From Tamarix chinensis (taxonomy: Eukaryota; Streptophyta; Magnoliopsida; Caryophyllales; Tamaricaceae): 64,000 nt of DNA. The stretch is taken from contig CM060180.1 in the NCBI GenBank assembly GCA_030549775.1, positions 80,755,672-80,819,671 of the forward strand, written 5' to 3'. The position numbers were made by a program, and so were the translations under genes. Below, one piece after another: positions 12,261-24,356 of this stretch. Below the pieces are notes generated by a model that worked only from the letters and a program-made list of their open reading frames with translations, made no database searches and was not told the DNA's origin. Within the stretch, counting starts at the first letter, position 1. Every line of letters starts with the position of its first letter.

Positions 12261-12639
12261 AATTGTGGATACTAAGAAGGTCTGATAATTTTTTGATGAA
12301 CTGAGAGTTACTTGTTAAGAGAATATACTTCACAATCCTGGAAAATAAAACAATATTATCCATACTCAAATGTGAATAATCTAGTATGGAGGAACCATCC
12401 AAACATCAATTAGAAAATCGACAATCCAGTAAAGCCTTTTAGATTCCCACCACAAAGACTTACGCCACTTGCTCCAATGTCATCTCAGTAACTACATATG
12501 CCTTCCTTAAAAAAGATGATGAGAAAGTTTATCAACACTATTAAGAAATATTTCCAAAATAAAGAAGCTTTAATTAAGAACTCGGAAGCACAAATCAACA
12601 AAATTAGCTAATACATTTTTTGGAAGGGAACCCAACACA

Positions 12640-15010
12640 TTATCAGGTGACATAATGACAAACCAAAAAGAAAGATTTAATGCTATATCATTAAGGAGTG
12701 GGAAGATGTTACCCGAACCACAACCTCAAGAGGTAAAGGAATAAGAAAAGGAATCTCTAGTGTCTACGTCTAAAGAAGAGGTAACTAATACCCTATTTCA
12801 AGAGGTAAACATGTAATTCCCTCCCCCTCCCCAACTTTTAGGAAGTATAGTTCAAAGAAAGTTAGATGCACAATTTGCTAAAATTCTAGATATTATGAAC
12901 AATGTGCATATTAGTTTGTCATTAATTAATATTGTGAATCAAATGCCTAACTATGCTAAATTTCTTAAAGATACTCGTACTTATAAAAGGAAATTTTAAG
13001 ATTGCGATAAAGTTAGATTGAATGAGGAGTGTTATGCTATTTTATAAAATAAATTACCTCCTAAGATAAAAGATCTATGAATATTTACTATTCCTTATGT
13101 GATTGGTAATTTCAAATTTATACAAAGTGCTATGTGACTTAGGTGCTAGCATAAATTTGATGCCATTTTGTTTTTTAAGCATTTGGATTTAGGAGAGCCA
13201 AAATCCACTAATATATTTTTGTAGTTGGTTGATAGATATATTGAGTATCATAAAGGCATAATAGAGGATGTTTTGGTGAAAGTGGACAAATTAATATTTT
13301 TTTTTTGTTGACTTTGTTGTGCTTGATATGGAAAAGGATCATAAGATTCCTCTCATTCTTGGTAAACCATTCCTTGCTATAGGAACAACTTTGATTGATA
13401 TCCATGAGGGTAATTTGCTTCTTTAATTCCAAGGTGAGGGCGATACATGGGGGTTTAGTATATTTATTGACATTCAATGTCTTTAAAAGCATGAAATACC
13501 CTTTTAAAGATGACTCTTGCTATAGCATTGATGTATTCTATGAAATGATTAATGATTATTTTTCAGGTAACCATAATTCAAGATCATTTAAAGAAATTCT
13601 TAGTACAATCCCAAAGGAATGAAGATGGAGAAAGACTCAAAGAGGTAATTTAAGACATAAGTATTCATACACCTTATGAGAAAAAAGGTAGTCCATTTTT
13701 TAGGACTATAGAGTGATCAAGTCCCAAAGTTAAAATTATATTTTGAGGAGCCTCTGACTATAGATCTCAAGATACTTCCTACACACTTAAAGTATGTTTT
13801 TCTTAGTCATAATTATACTATTTCTGTTAATATTTCTTCATGTTGACTGAGCTATCAAAAGAAAAGTTTATGAAAGTGTGTAAGGAGTGAACGAAGGCTT
13901 TTGGATGGACATTAGCAATATCAAGAGGATTAGTCCTTCCATATTCATGCACAAAATCCTCATGAAAGATAAAAATAAGAAGGTGATATAACTTCAAAGG
14001 CGACTAAACCTAACTATGTAAGAGGTGGTAATGAAAGAGGTAATTAGGTTATTGGACACAGGTATGATCTATTCCATGTTTGATAGTTATTAGGTTAATC
14101 ATGTTTAAGTGGTTTCCAAGAAAGGGTGAATAATAGTGGTTAAGAATGATAATAATGAGTTAGGACCTACTAGAACTATTACTAGATGGAGTGTTTGTAT
14201 TAAATTCATAGAGTTAAATGAAGCCATCGGGAAAGATCACTTTCCCCTTTCCCGTTATTAACCACATAGAGTGTGTAGTGGGACATGAATTTTATTGCTC
14301 TCTAGATGTCTATTTTAGTTATATACAAAAACTTATTTTTCCTAAAGACCATGAAAAGACCACTTTTGCATACCCTTATGGCGCTTTCGCATATAGGTGG
14401 GTACCTTTTAGCCTTTGTAATGGTTCAAATACTTTATAAAGATGCATGATGGCCATATTTCATCACATAGTTGAGAAAGCTATGGATAATTTGTTAGTGT
14501 TTGGCTTATATTTTTATGTATGTTTGGATAACCTTAACCCTGTGCTAAAATGTTGTGAGGAAACAAATATTCTATTGAATTGGGGAAAATGTCACCTAAT
14601 TGTACAAGAGGGGATTGGTTTAGGATAAAAAAATTATTATAAGGGGATAGAGGTAGATAAAACAAAAATTAAAATTATTGAAAAAGATCCTCCCCTTAAA
14701 TGTGTTAAGGACATTCGTAGTTTTCTTAGACATGAAACCTTCTATAAGATGTTTATGAAAGGTTTTCAAAATTTTTGAAACCTCTATATGACCTATTGGC
14801 AAAAGATGAAACCTTTAAATTTTATGATGTGTGCTTAAAGGCTTTTAACACTCTTAAAGATAATAAATAAATAAATAAATAAACCTATGAATGCTCCTAT
14901 TATTGTTGCTCAAGATTGGGATCTTCCTTTTGAAATCATGTGTGGTGATAGTAATGTGGCTATATGAGCAATTTTTGGACAACATAGCATACTATTTATT
15001 ATACTAAAAA
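12640..15010 (+). pseudogene. Athila-type Ty3/gypsy pol remnant (gag end-PR-RT-RNase H start)
   Basis: Reading through stops and shifts, the plus strand shows an ordered Athila series. First comes ERFNAISLRSGK (about 12672), then MPNYAKFLKDTRTYKRKF near 12940. Protease follows: a DLGASINL-like segment near 13138, then ADRYIEYHKGIIEDVLVKV and the LGKPFLA motif near 13360. Next is VFNVFKSMKYPF. RT lies at 14218-14760 (GHEFYCSLDVYFSY, EKTTFAYPYGAFAYRWVPF, RCMMAIF, NWGKCH). The series ends with the start of RNase H (DWDLPFEIMCGDS) near 14915. The RT catalytic Y/F-x-D-D region is damaged (FGLYFYVCLDN). It stops abruptly where the solo LTR at 15033 begins. Confidence 0.85.
14862..14884. repeat. (AATA)n microsatellite
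   Basis: Five to six tandem AATA units inside the Athila remnant. Confidence 0.85.
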
Positions 15011-15032
15011 TAAAATTTAAATCCTACATAAT

Positions 15033-16498
15033 TGTTGACCTCATAGGTCAATCAACCTTTATTTTGATAATAATAAACTCAATTATGAATATGACTAATC
15101 CTGTTACGTGTGCATGTGTATCATAGCAAAAAGTAAAGTATTAAACAATAAGTCAAGGAGTGATAAGAAGATAAAGTTTACAGATCATATCCCAAGCACA
15201 AGCCAAATATCAAGAAGGAGAAAAAATAATAAGACTCTAGCGTCAAGAATATCAATTTTATATGTGTAATACACAACCCATGAAGGGATAAGCAAGTGTG
15301 CTCAAGATACCAAAACTCAATCTTCAAAGAGTATGTTACAGTCTTAGGTTTTGTGTACATATTAATTACATATTAAGCACTTATATTTTTTAATGATTTA
15401 CATAATCCTATTTAAAAACCAAATTTAAAGATCTTAAAGTGATTTCATGTATTAAAAATATTTCCAAGTATTTACGCAAAATGTTGTCTTAAATTGATTT
15501 TATTTTAAGTTGTTTTACATATGATCTAACTTTTAAAATTTACCATACATTATATAGACATTATTTTTGAGTTAATAATATTTCTTTACAAATATTATGA
15601 TGTCTACGTTATTTCAAAATAGATGGCATATAATTTCAAGCTCTATAGCTTAAGTTATGGTTTTTTACATAAAGGTATGCAGTGTTGAAAACTATTCCAC
15701 CAATCAAATGGGTAATCAGAACCAGTTAACTAGTCTAGGCATTTATGATACTTTTTGCCCATTATAATTCAACTATTTGAGATATTTAAACCCAACAGCT
15801 AGTGCTAACTGTTTCCATGTTTTAGCAATATAAATAAGAGTTCTTAGACTTTAATGAATATCAATCAAGCTAGAACAACTCTTCTAAAATCATCATTTTC
15901 ATATCTTACAAAAAAAATCAAAGAGAGATTTGATTTTACACTTTTAAATCCAAATTAAACATCTCTAGTGCTCAATTTATTCTTCATATTTAGCTAGAGT
16001 ACTCATACGTTTGTAATTTGTATTTATCTATCTAGATAAAAATCTTTGCTAGTGATTACTGACTTTCATATGCTATCTAGTGAAGATTTTTATTGTATTC
16101 ATTCAAACTCATCATCTCAAATACAAGTGAAAATTTATGTGTTGTCTAGCAATCCTAAGAAAAGTCAACGAGATTGTAGTCTCATAGACCTATAGAGGAT
16201 AACTAGGCAAAGTATAAATCATCTTCTAGAGGATCACTGCGGTTTTAGGCTCATAAACCAATAGATGAGTAATCATCATCAAACACCCACTATAAATAAA
16301 GAGATATTCAAATCCATAAAGCAAAACCTTTTAGTAGTGAATGTAGAAAAACGTTTAGAGTTTCTTAAACCGCTATAAATTGTGTGTTTATTGTTTATCA
16401 TCCTTTTACTTATTTCTCAGAAAATTTTAATTTGGCAATACTGTGACAAAATACTCTATTCACCCCCTCTAGAGTATCCATATGAGCTTTCAATAACA
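15033..16498 (+). mobile_element. Candidate solo LTR of a Ty1/copia SIRE/Maximus-type element
   Basis: Starts TGTTGACCTCATAGGTCAA and has TTTTGATAATAATAAACTCAA soon after, as do the long LTRs of SIRE/Maximus copia elements. Near the right end is TATTCACCCCCTCTAGAGT, a hallmark just before the 3' end of those LTRs, and the element closes at ...CAATAACA. No primer site or coding region follows, so a solo LTR from recombination is likely. The 5-bp flanks (ATAAT left, AAATT right) do not match well, so the right boundary may be off by a few bases. Confidence 0.6.
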
Positions 16499-16699
16499 AA
16501 ATTATGTAATATGTTTGGAGCATACGTTGTGACCATTTGGCATGAATGTAATATACAAATTTTTCAACAATGTTAGAGATGTTAAAAAGATATAATGAAT
16601 GTAAATGTCTATATGGTTATTAGACATATTTTCCTCCTATAGTATAAGTGAAAATATGATACAAGGTTGTTTTTATATGTATTTTGTGAACCAAAAGTT

Positions 16700-17115
16700 T
16701 CTTAAGAATTAAGTATAAGGATCGATGTTAAGGAATATTGAGGGTAAAATGGAGATGAGAGATAAAATTAAGAAAGTTATACTATGATTTCATGTGTCCA
16801 AAATGAATATAATACCCCCTATATATAGGAGTAAAATGAGGGAGGCGGGGACGGGAAAAAAGTATTGTGTGGCATAGGATTGGAAGTCACCCTATTCTTT
16901 GTAGAAATCTAGCCCATCAAAGGAGTTATATGGGAAAGTAACTTATGATAGGTTGACTAAGACTAGCTAAAGTGTGCCCAGAAGTTATTTAGGGCCAATT
17001 ATTATCATTTGGGATAGTATTCAAGATTATTGTGCTTTGGTCCAGTATTAAAGGCTCAACAACCCTAGTTGAGGAAAAACTTAGACCATCACTCCTTTTA
17101 AAATTTCTTCTAACA
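16700..17115. repeat. Dispersed repeat, copy B (LTR-like)
   Basis: Second copy of the repeat at 8927-9310: TGTGTCCAAAATGAATATA, CCCCTATATATAGGAG, GGGACGGGAAAAAAG, then CATCACTCCTTTTAAAATTT. The two copies are strongly diverged. Confidence 0.4.
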
Positions 17116-17160
17116 TAATAGCCACTTCCATGGTGTAGACAAGTTAGACTTCTATTTTAT

Positions 17161-17440
17161 GATTGTCAGACACCCCATAAATAATATTGAAAGACTAATA
17201 GATAAACTTATATATTAACATGTCCATCAGATACACACATATAATGATAAACAAGAATGAATAAATATAAATGCCCATGACCATCAAACGCCCCATACAC
17301 AATATTAAAAGACTAATGGACTAACTTATAAATTATTATGTATGTCCAGTACATATATATACATTGATGAAAACTAATAAATAAATTTACACATAGACAT
17401 CCATCGAATAAGCCATACACAATATTAACTAACAGTGAAC
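17161..17440. repeat. Degenerate tandem repeat, ~118-bp period
   Basis: Segments starting about 17161, 17279 and 17396 share CCCCATAAATAATATT / CCCCATACACAATATT / GCCATACACAATATT, followed by AAAGACTAATRGA-like sequence in the first two copies. About 2.4 copies, clearly diverged. Confidence 0.65.
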
Positions 17441-18147
17441 AAAATCATTCATTCAAAGTCTGGTAGTCAATCAATACATAATAATAACTAACAATAGACT
17501 ATCTAAAAAATATGACACATGGAGTAGGCCCACCTAGTTAAGAAGAAAAAAAACAAATAAATTCTATTAGTTTCAATAAATTTTTTATTTTTAATTTCAA
17601 TAAAAATAAGATAGAGCAAAAAAGGTGGCTCTCTAATCAAGCCTCATTCTTCTTAGCCATGTGTCCATAAGGAACAAATATCTAGATCAGAAAGGCTGCA
17701 TGATTTTGGCTATAATTATAATAAAAGTAATAATTTTTTAGATGATTAAAGTTCTAACATGTATTTCCTATTCTATATTACATATAAAAAAAGAAAAAAT
17801 CGAAGGTTTAATTTAACATTTTGTCTCCTCCAAATGTTTTATTAACCAATCAGCCTCTTGCCCAATTTTAGAAAGTTACCAGCAATAATGAATACACAAA
17901 ACTTAAATAATTTTTTATATTCCAAATCAAAAACTAGGTATTTTCAACTATCTTCCATCACTATATATAGCTTCAACTTATTCCCTTTCCCTATTCTTGA
18001 ATCTAATACTCTTTATCTTCCTCAACTCTAGTATTCGCTTTTTACATAACAAAATTTTCTTCAAACCTCTATCCATAGGATTGAAACCTAAAAATCTCCT
18101 TCTTTAATCCTTTATCAGAAAGCCATCTGCACTATTATTGTATTCAT

Positions 18148-18148
<1 letters not shown>
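17441..18148. other. No recognised gene
   Basis: AT-rich, no coding similarity. ACTATATATAGC near 17961 resembles a TATA box about 500 bp before the gag-like ORF at 18459. Confidence 0.3.

Positions 18149-18149
<1 letters not shown>

Positions 18150-18225
<76 letters not shown>
18150..18225. repeat. (TA)n microsatellite
   Basis: About 75 bp of uninterrupted TA dinucleotides. Reading frames across it are artefacts. Confidence 0.97.
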
Positions 18226-18228
<3 letters not shown>

Positions 18229-18458
18229 CAATAAGTAGAGGACTACAACATAACAAACTTCCACGTGATAGTTGAATGTGCGAAGTTCGCCTCGCCACCA
18301 CATCAAATACTAATTATCTCAAAATACCTACTTAATTTACTACATTTCTAGAAAATATTTTTCTTGAACATCTTATCCACTCTTCATAATCCTCTACTTA
18401 TCATTCTTCAAATACCTCAATCATATATTCAACTTTTTCTTCTTCTTTTTTAAGTCCA

Positions 18459-18785
18459 ATGAACCAGTATATCCCTCCATCGTCTTACAACCTCCCACTT
18501 TCTATTAACATGTGTGAGCCCTCATCTCATAACTCAGACACTCTTCATCTGAGTAACATTATTGAGGCTAAAGTTAAACAATATCGTGTTAAATGCCATT
18601 TTCCTTTTATTATTAAATTCATTCAATTATTTCCAGCAGACAGAACTAATAATCCCCTAAATAGATGTATAACCCTACATAGCGAGGTCATGTATGCTAG
18701 TATACATTTTCGTTCATGCCCATTTGACAGAGAATTTCTCCATGCTTGTCACTTAATCATTGCACAATGTGTCCTTAATGCTTGA
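18459..18785 (+). pseudogene. Retrotransposon gag-like ORF (putative gypsy-type transposon domain)
   Basis: A 108-codon frame that could be followed beyond its stop by a WRMV-like continuation. The part FRSCPFDREFLHACHLIIAQ then CVLNA resembles the plant gypsy-type domain that reads FPLHPFF...LAPxQLxPNAWR. The same region is recognisable at 11380-11480. The product is not host function; the frame is truncated by a stop after LNA. Confidence 0.4.
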
Positions 18786-19389
18786 AGAATGGTGATATGA
18801 TTTTTTTGTGGGTGTTGTTTGTCAGACAATAAACTAATGATAAAAGTTCTTAGACACTTTTTTTTTAGCCATTCCTTGGCCTTAAGATTCTATTCCATCC
18901 AAATAAGAGGTGACCATTGATGGGATAAATCCAAAAGTGCGCTGATTTGTTGTAACATGTCAAGGTCATATCCCATAAAGACTTCATTGTTAATTACTAA
19001 ATTTTCACCATTTATGACTATATAGATAAACCGAATTTGGGAGTAGAAAAATTTTTAATAAAATAAAATCAAATAGTAATTAGAATGGTAATGCAAATAT
19101 AATTAAAGGCCTAGGATTAGATTGTGGTAATAAATTAATGATTAATGTATAATCATTTTAATAAGCAAACAATTACCTAAATCCAAGGGTAAAAGAGCCT
19201 AAATTAACTAATAGCCTCTTTTAAGATATAAAAGTTGTACCTAATCCAAATTAATAAAATATTTTTATGGTATCAATAAACTATTTTTATGCTAAACCAG
19301 TTAAATCTCCTAGAGACATTAGCCTACTTTTGTTATTTGATTCTCCCATTCAATTGTTATTTGATTTATAATAGAAATAAATCAAAGAT

Positions 19390-21695
19390 CACTCAAATAA
19401 GGAAATAGAAAAACATATAAATATAGAAAAAGAACATAAATAGAAAAAACACACAAATAGAAAAAATAAAAAACAATATTCAACATAAAAAGAATGCAAA
19501 ACATGTGACATATCTCTCCCCATGCTTGGTTGACACATTATCCTCAATGTGTGAAAAGAGTAAAAGAACGGAATAGAGAAGACATACTGCTCACTATGGT
19601 GGTGGAGGTGGAGGTTATCCTTGGGCAATATGTCAATTATAAATATCTTACAACATTGTGTGCATCTCAGTAGTGTTTTTGTGGAACTTGTCCAAGCGTG
19701 ATTAGATTCCATCAAAATAAAAATCATAATTAGTGCATAAAGTGCAGATGGATTCATGGAGTTGTTGTTGCCCCTTCTCTAAGGTAGGGACGGGGCTAGA
19801 ATGCACGAAATGTTTTGGTAATAAGCATGCAGTGCTCGAGTAAAAAAAAATTCAAAACCCACAGGCCGACATGGTCGTGTAAGGAAACATGGGTTAGCCA
19901 TGTCGAACCTAGAGAGATAATTTATCTTCTTTATTTTAGCATGGCCATGTAGTATAACACTCACAAATAAATAACTAATAAAAGGAAATGCTCATTTAAT
20001 GGTCACGAGCTTGACCCTTTTTACGCTCGAGATTATGTTAGATTGAGAAGGGTAAGAATACCCATTTTTTGATCAGGGAACCTACTTCATAATGATTTAA
20101 CCTCTTCCCATTAACCTTGAAAGTTCCCATGACCTCACTCCAAACATCAATAGCTCTAAATGGATAGACCTTAATGGCATAGAACAACATCGATCACCTA
20201 GAATGAATCTTACCTAGAAAATGCTTAAGACAAGAGTTGAAGAGATCCAAATCTCTTTTTTGAAACTCCTTTCCCTTTGGGTAATATGTTTGTCATGCCA
20301 TCTCTTAGTTCTCTCCTTATATATCCATGCACTCTCATAGGCATCCAATATTAACTCGTTGAACCAGTTAAGTTGGACCTTCCTCCTTTCTCTAGTAGCC
20401 TTCAAGTCATAATTGATTGCCTTTACATCCCAAAATTTCGTGTGTTCAACCTCAATAGGCAAATGATAAGGTTTTTCATATACTAACCAAAAAGGTGTCA
20501 TTTAAATTTGTGTCTTATAATTAGTTTGGTAGGCCCATAAAGTGTTATTCAAGTTCATCGACCAATCTTTTTGCATGTGGGCCACTATTTTCTCAAGTAT
20601 CTCTTTTATCTCATGATTAGTACTTTTTACTTGTCCACTTATCTAGGGATGGTACAGTGTGGTCATCTTATAAGTAACACCATAATTATTCAAAAGTGTG
20701 CCAAAAATTCTTTTAGTGAAATGAGAATCACCATCACTAATAATTCCTCTAGGAATACCAAATATTAGAAATATAACCTTTGCATCTTTGGTAGGAGATG
20801 GCATTACCTCCGCCCATTTAGAGACATCATCTACAACAAATAGAATATATCTATTATTGTACAATGATGGAAAGAGTCCCATGAAGTCAATTCCCAAAAC
20901 ATTAAAGAATTGAACCTCAAAGATGTTATTCAAAGTCATTTTATTTCTTATTGACATATTAACCATTCTTTAACATCGATCACATGATATAACATATCAT
21001 CTTACATCCTTGAAAAGTTTAGGCCAATAGAAACTAGCTTGGAGAATTTTTTTAAGTTGTCATAGACGTGTTGGGGTGACATCCATAAGGTGAAAAATGA
21101 TAATGAGATATGACACTTTCAACATTCTCTTCAAGTAAACATCTTCTGTAAACTTCTTATGCACATTTCTTATAGAGATAAGGCTCATCCTAATAATAAT
21201 ACTTGACATCTGAGAGAAACTTCTTCTTTTGTTGATAAGATAAGTTTGGTGGCATTACCCCACATGTTATATAGTTTGCAAAATCTATAAACCCTAGGAC
21301 AGCTAAGCTTTTGATTACCAAAATGTTATCATCTTGAAATGAATCATCGAAGAGAATGCCATCCCCTTCATTTTTATCCTTATCTTACTTTAACCTAGAG
21401 ATATAATCAGCCGCCATATTTTTTGTACCCTTCTTATCCTGAATTTCAAGGTCAAACTCTTAGAGTAAAAGGATCCATCTAATCAAGCATGGATTTGTTC
21501 CCTTCAGGCTCAACAAATACTTAAGGATTACATGGTTAGTGAAAAATATAATCTTCGATCCCAATAAGTACATTAAAAATTTATCTAGTGTAAACAACAC
21601 TACCAAAAGCTCTTTCTCAGTTGTAGCATAGATTATTTGGGCATCATCAAGAGTTTAACTTGCATAGTAATTTCAATTGATAGATGTGGCCCTCT
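19390..21695 (-). pseudogene. Athila-type Ty3/gypsy remnant, RNase H-integrase-3' region
   Basis: Reading right to left, the minus strand first shows RNase H (21690-21390): a TTEKELL-like start, then YLLGSK, LKYLLSLKG, LIRWILLL, FDLEIQDKKGT and AADYISRL. Next is the integrase zinc-binding region (about 21080-20960: FYWPKLFKDV, CDRC). The catalytic core follows at 20930-20640 (LGIDFMGLFPS, DDVSKWAEVM, GIISDGDSHF, YGVTYKMTTLYHP). The C-terminal part is at 20501-20214 (KPYHLPIEVEHTKFW, ERTKRWHDKHI). Further down, CCAAGCATGGGGAGAG read in minus sense near 19530 matches the G-rich stretch after Athila integrase. The orientation is opposite to the Athila remnant at 12640-15010. Stops and frameshifts make it non-functional. 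Confidence 0.85.
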
Positions 21696-21749
21696 GGTTG
21701 ATGGCTTCAAGGGAGGAAAAACAAGTGAATAAAAGCAAAATAAATCAAA

Positions 21750-23560
21750 TTAGCCACAACTCCTAGCATGCTTCTAAATTCATCAAGGACATATCAAAAT
21801 CATGCTAGACAACAAAAAAACATTGATTCATGCTACCAAATTAAACGTTATACCTTGTTATGCTCACAATCACAAAATCATGCTAAAAGGACCCAATAGA
21901 CTAAAACATGCTCAACTTACCAAGGGAAACATGAATCATGACACATGCTTGAAAACTAATGATCTAATTAACACATGACATAAAATACACTAAGATATTG
22001 AAATCACCATATACACCACAAACACTTAGACATATTAGAGATAAGATTGCCTTACCTTAAGCAAAATTATTCCATCACAAGGCAAATCTCCTAGTATGAT
22101 GGTTTCTAACAAAACTTTTGACTTGCTTGTGATAATCAAGATTAAAAAAATATATTAAAAACCTACTTAAAAACTTAACTAAAACCGAAAAAATAGAAGA
22201 TATTAAACCAACTACTCTAAAGAGTTGTCTATCTAAGAGGAGAAAAACCATACCATTTAATCCTTTTCTCTAACTTAATTCTTCTTTGTTTATACAAAAA
22301 CCAAGATAATTAAAATAAAGATTAGGAGAAGGAAAAAGAAAAGGATTTGATTGAGTAAAAGAGGGGAAAATAGAGAGAAAAAGAAAGGGGGGAAGAAGAA
22401 GAACAAGGTACACACATAGAAAGTTGTAGCTCAAGGAAAAGAGAGAAAAGGGTAGCAAGAGTTTTAGGAGAGTAGAAAATGAATCAAGAGGCAGGTTCCT
22501 AGCCCCCTATGTTTGAAATTCAAAAAAAAAGGAGAGAGGGTGAGGGTTGACTTGGTGAAAGGGATAGAGGAGTGTGGGGACAAATGTGTAAGGGATGGAC
22601 ATAATGAAGCATGGGTTGGAGGAATGGAGATTTTATCAAGGTAGGTATGCAAATCTAAGAAAATCTAGAACACTCCAATGTTGCACAAACACATATAAAG
22701 ACATACTTAATACTTAACAACACATGAATTCATGATAGATAACCAATATATATCATATTCATCCTTAACTCACCAAATTCATGTTTAATACCAAAATAAA
22801 TAAACACATGCTTTAAATTCCAAAAATATATGTCATAGAACATGCTCGAGAATAAAGGATCAAAATAACACATACAAATCCTAGGACCTGCCAATATTAT
22901 AGAACCATAATTAACAACATAAGCTCTTAGTCATATTAAATATAATAATATATTACCATCAAATAAAACATTGTAGCAAAAACCAACTACTCCTACCTTG
23001 ATGGCTTCTACCAAAACTCTTGACTATATTAAGAGAACTAAGAACAAAAATAAGTAAAAAAATAATTTTAAAATCAAATTAAAATAAAAAAAATAAGAGG
23101 AAGAGAAGAAAATCTCAACTTCCTCCTAAGAATATGGTTACTAAGAAGACAAACTAGGATCTTCAACATTTTTTACACTTTAAATCTTTTATGACTTAAG
23201 GACAACAAGGAAAATTTAACACAAATATTAGAAGAAAAAAGAAGAAATTAGCCAAGAAAATAAAAGAAAAAAATAGTAGGTAAGGGTCTCAGTATCTAGC
23301 AAAAAGAAAATTGAAAAAGATGGGAAATACTCAACACTTAATAAGGTAAACTAAGGAAAAATAGAGAAAGGAGAGTAAGTGTTGACTTCTAAAATAAAGC
23401 CTACGGAAGGCTAGTGATTTGACTTATCAAAGGGAAAATGAGATAGGGAGTGTTGACTTTGGGTAATGTGCGGGGGACCAAATTGGAAGAAAGAAAATGA
23501 TGAAAATGAGGGAGATGAAGTCTAATTAGGCTATGATTCAAGCGAGGCAAGTTCGGTGGT
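21750..23560. repeat. Diverged direct duplication, ~0.9-kb unit
   Basis: Blocks near 21750-22640 and 22690-23560 align in order: CATGCTT-rich AT sequence, GATGGTTTCTAACAAAACTT (22098) against GATGGCTTCTACCAAAACTC (23002), A-rich purine runs, then GTTGACTT-containing G-rich stretches. Offset is about 904 bp. No protein is recognised. They may be paired remnants of an LTR or a tandem duplication of one. Confidence 0.5.
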
Positions 23561-24000
23561 GTAGGAAAAGGTTTGCATGCATCTATAGCTAATAGAGGAG
23601 AGAGAAAAGAAAGGGAGATAGAGAAATGTGAGAAAATAATATAAAAAGTACATTTGAAATTTTTTAGTTAAATAAGATTATAGGTCGATCTAAATAATGT
23701 AAAGATAATTCTAAAATATCAAAATATGTTTATTTATGAAATATTTTAATTAGAAGTTTTTATAAATATTAGAAAAAGAATTGAAGCAAAAATATAAAAT
23801 AATTTGGAATCACACCATAATCAATTAGTTGGTTTGAATAATTAATTGATTGGTTTTCTTGAGAATAAAAATACAGGTTTTAAGTTGTACCGATCGATCA
23901 TAAATCATGTAATAGGTAATGATACCAAATTTTAAGTCTTTTAAAAACATTATTTTATTTTATATTAATATAATTTTAAACATATTTTAAAAATTTTTAG
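23561..24000. other. No recognised gene
   Basis: AT-rich spacer upstream of the HOS15-like gene. Confidence 0.3.
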
Positions 24001-24295
24001 GATAAATATTATATATTTATAAATTATACGATATCTGAATAAGATATTTAAGGAAACAAAGAGAGATGTCCCGATTTCCCCGTTCACTAGCCAGAAAAAT
24101 AGCCGGGACTCTCGTTCCCTAACGTCTAGTTTCCGATTTCCCGTCGCCCCGAAACAAAGAAAACGGAAAAAAAAAAAAGGAAACGCAAATCTGCGTGAAG
24201 TCGTTAACTGCTTCGTTCGTATCGCCAGATCCATCTCCAATACCATGCCTGGCGACCGTTTAATTTAATTCAGTGGCATAAAATTACTTACAGAT
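24001..24295 (+). promoter_or_regulatory. Promoter / 5' UTR region of HOS15-like gene
   Basis: Base composition changes sharply from AT-rich to a C/G-richer block (about 24065-24250) just before the start codon, as at plant promoters and first exons. ATATATTTATAAATTA at about 24010-24025 is a possible TATA element. A TTACAG just before the ATG (24288-24293) could be a splice acceptor, so a short 5' UTR intron is possible. Confidence 0.5.
24245..24268 (+). CDS. Upstream ORF in HOS15-like 5' leader
   Basis: ATG, six sense codons and TAA, ending 27 bp before the main ATG. The ATG has C at -1 and A at -3 (ATACC-ATG-C). If retained in the mRNA it could lower initiation at the main start. It would be lost if the possible 5' UTR intron is spliced. 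Confidence 0.35.
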   Translation: MPGDRLI

Positions 24296-24356
24296 ATGGT
24301 CTCGATCACTTCTGCTGAGTTGAATTACCTCGTCTTCCGCTATCTTCACGAATCAG
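24296..24356 (+). CDS. HOS15: HOS15-like exon 1 (LisH, first half)
   Basis: Residues 1-20, ending one base into the Gly codon. The donor is CAG|GTTCCT. It encodes the first LisH helix. Confidence 0.93.

Noticed and set aside
18104..18306. Two minus-strand frames with long Ile-Tyr repeats
   Set aside because: They are translations of a (TA)n microsatellite, not proteins.
19389..19757. 122-codon minus-strand ORF as an envelope-like gene
   Set aside because: It lies where some Athila elements have an env-like region, but the hydrophobic end is a run of T-rich sequence and no env motif is visible.
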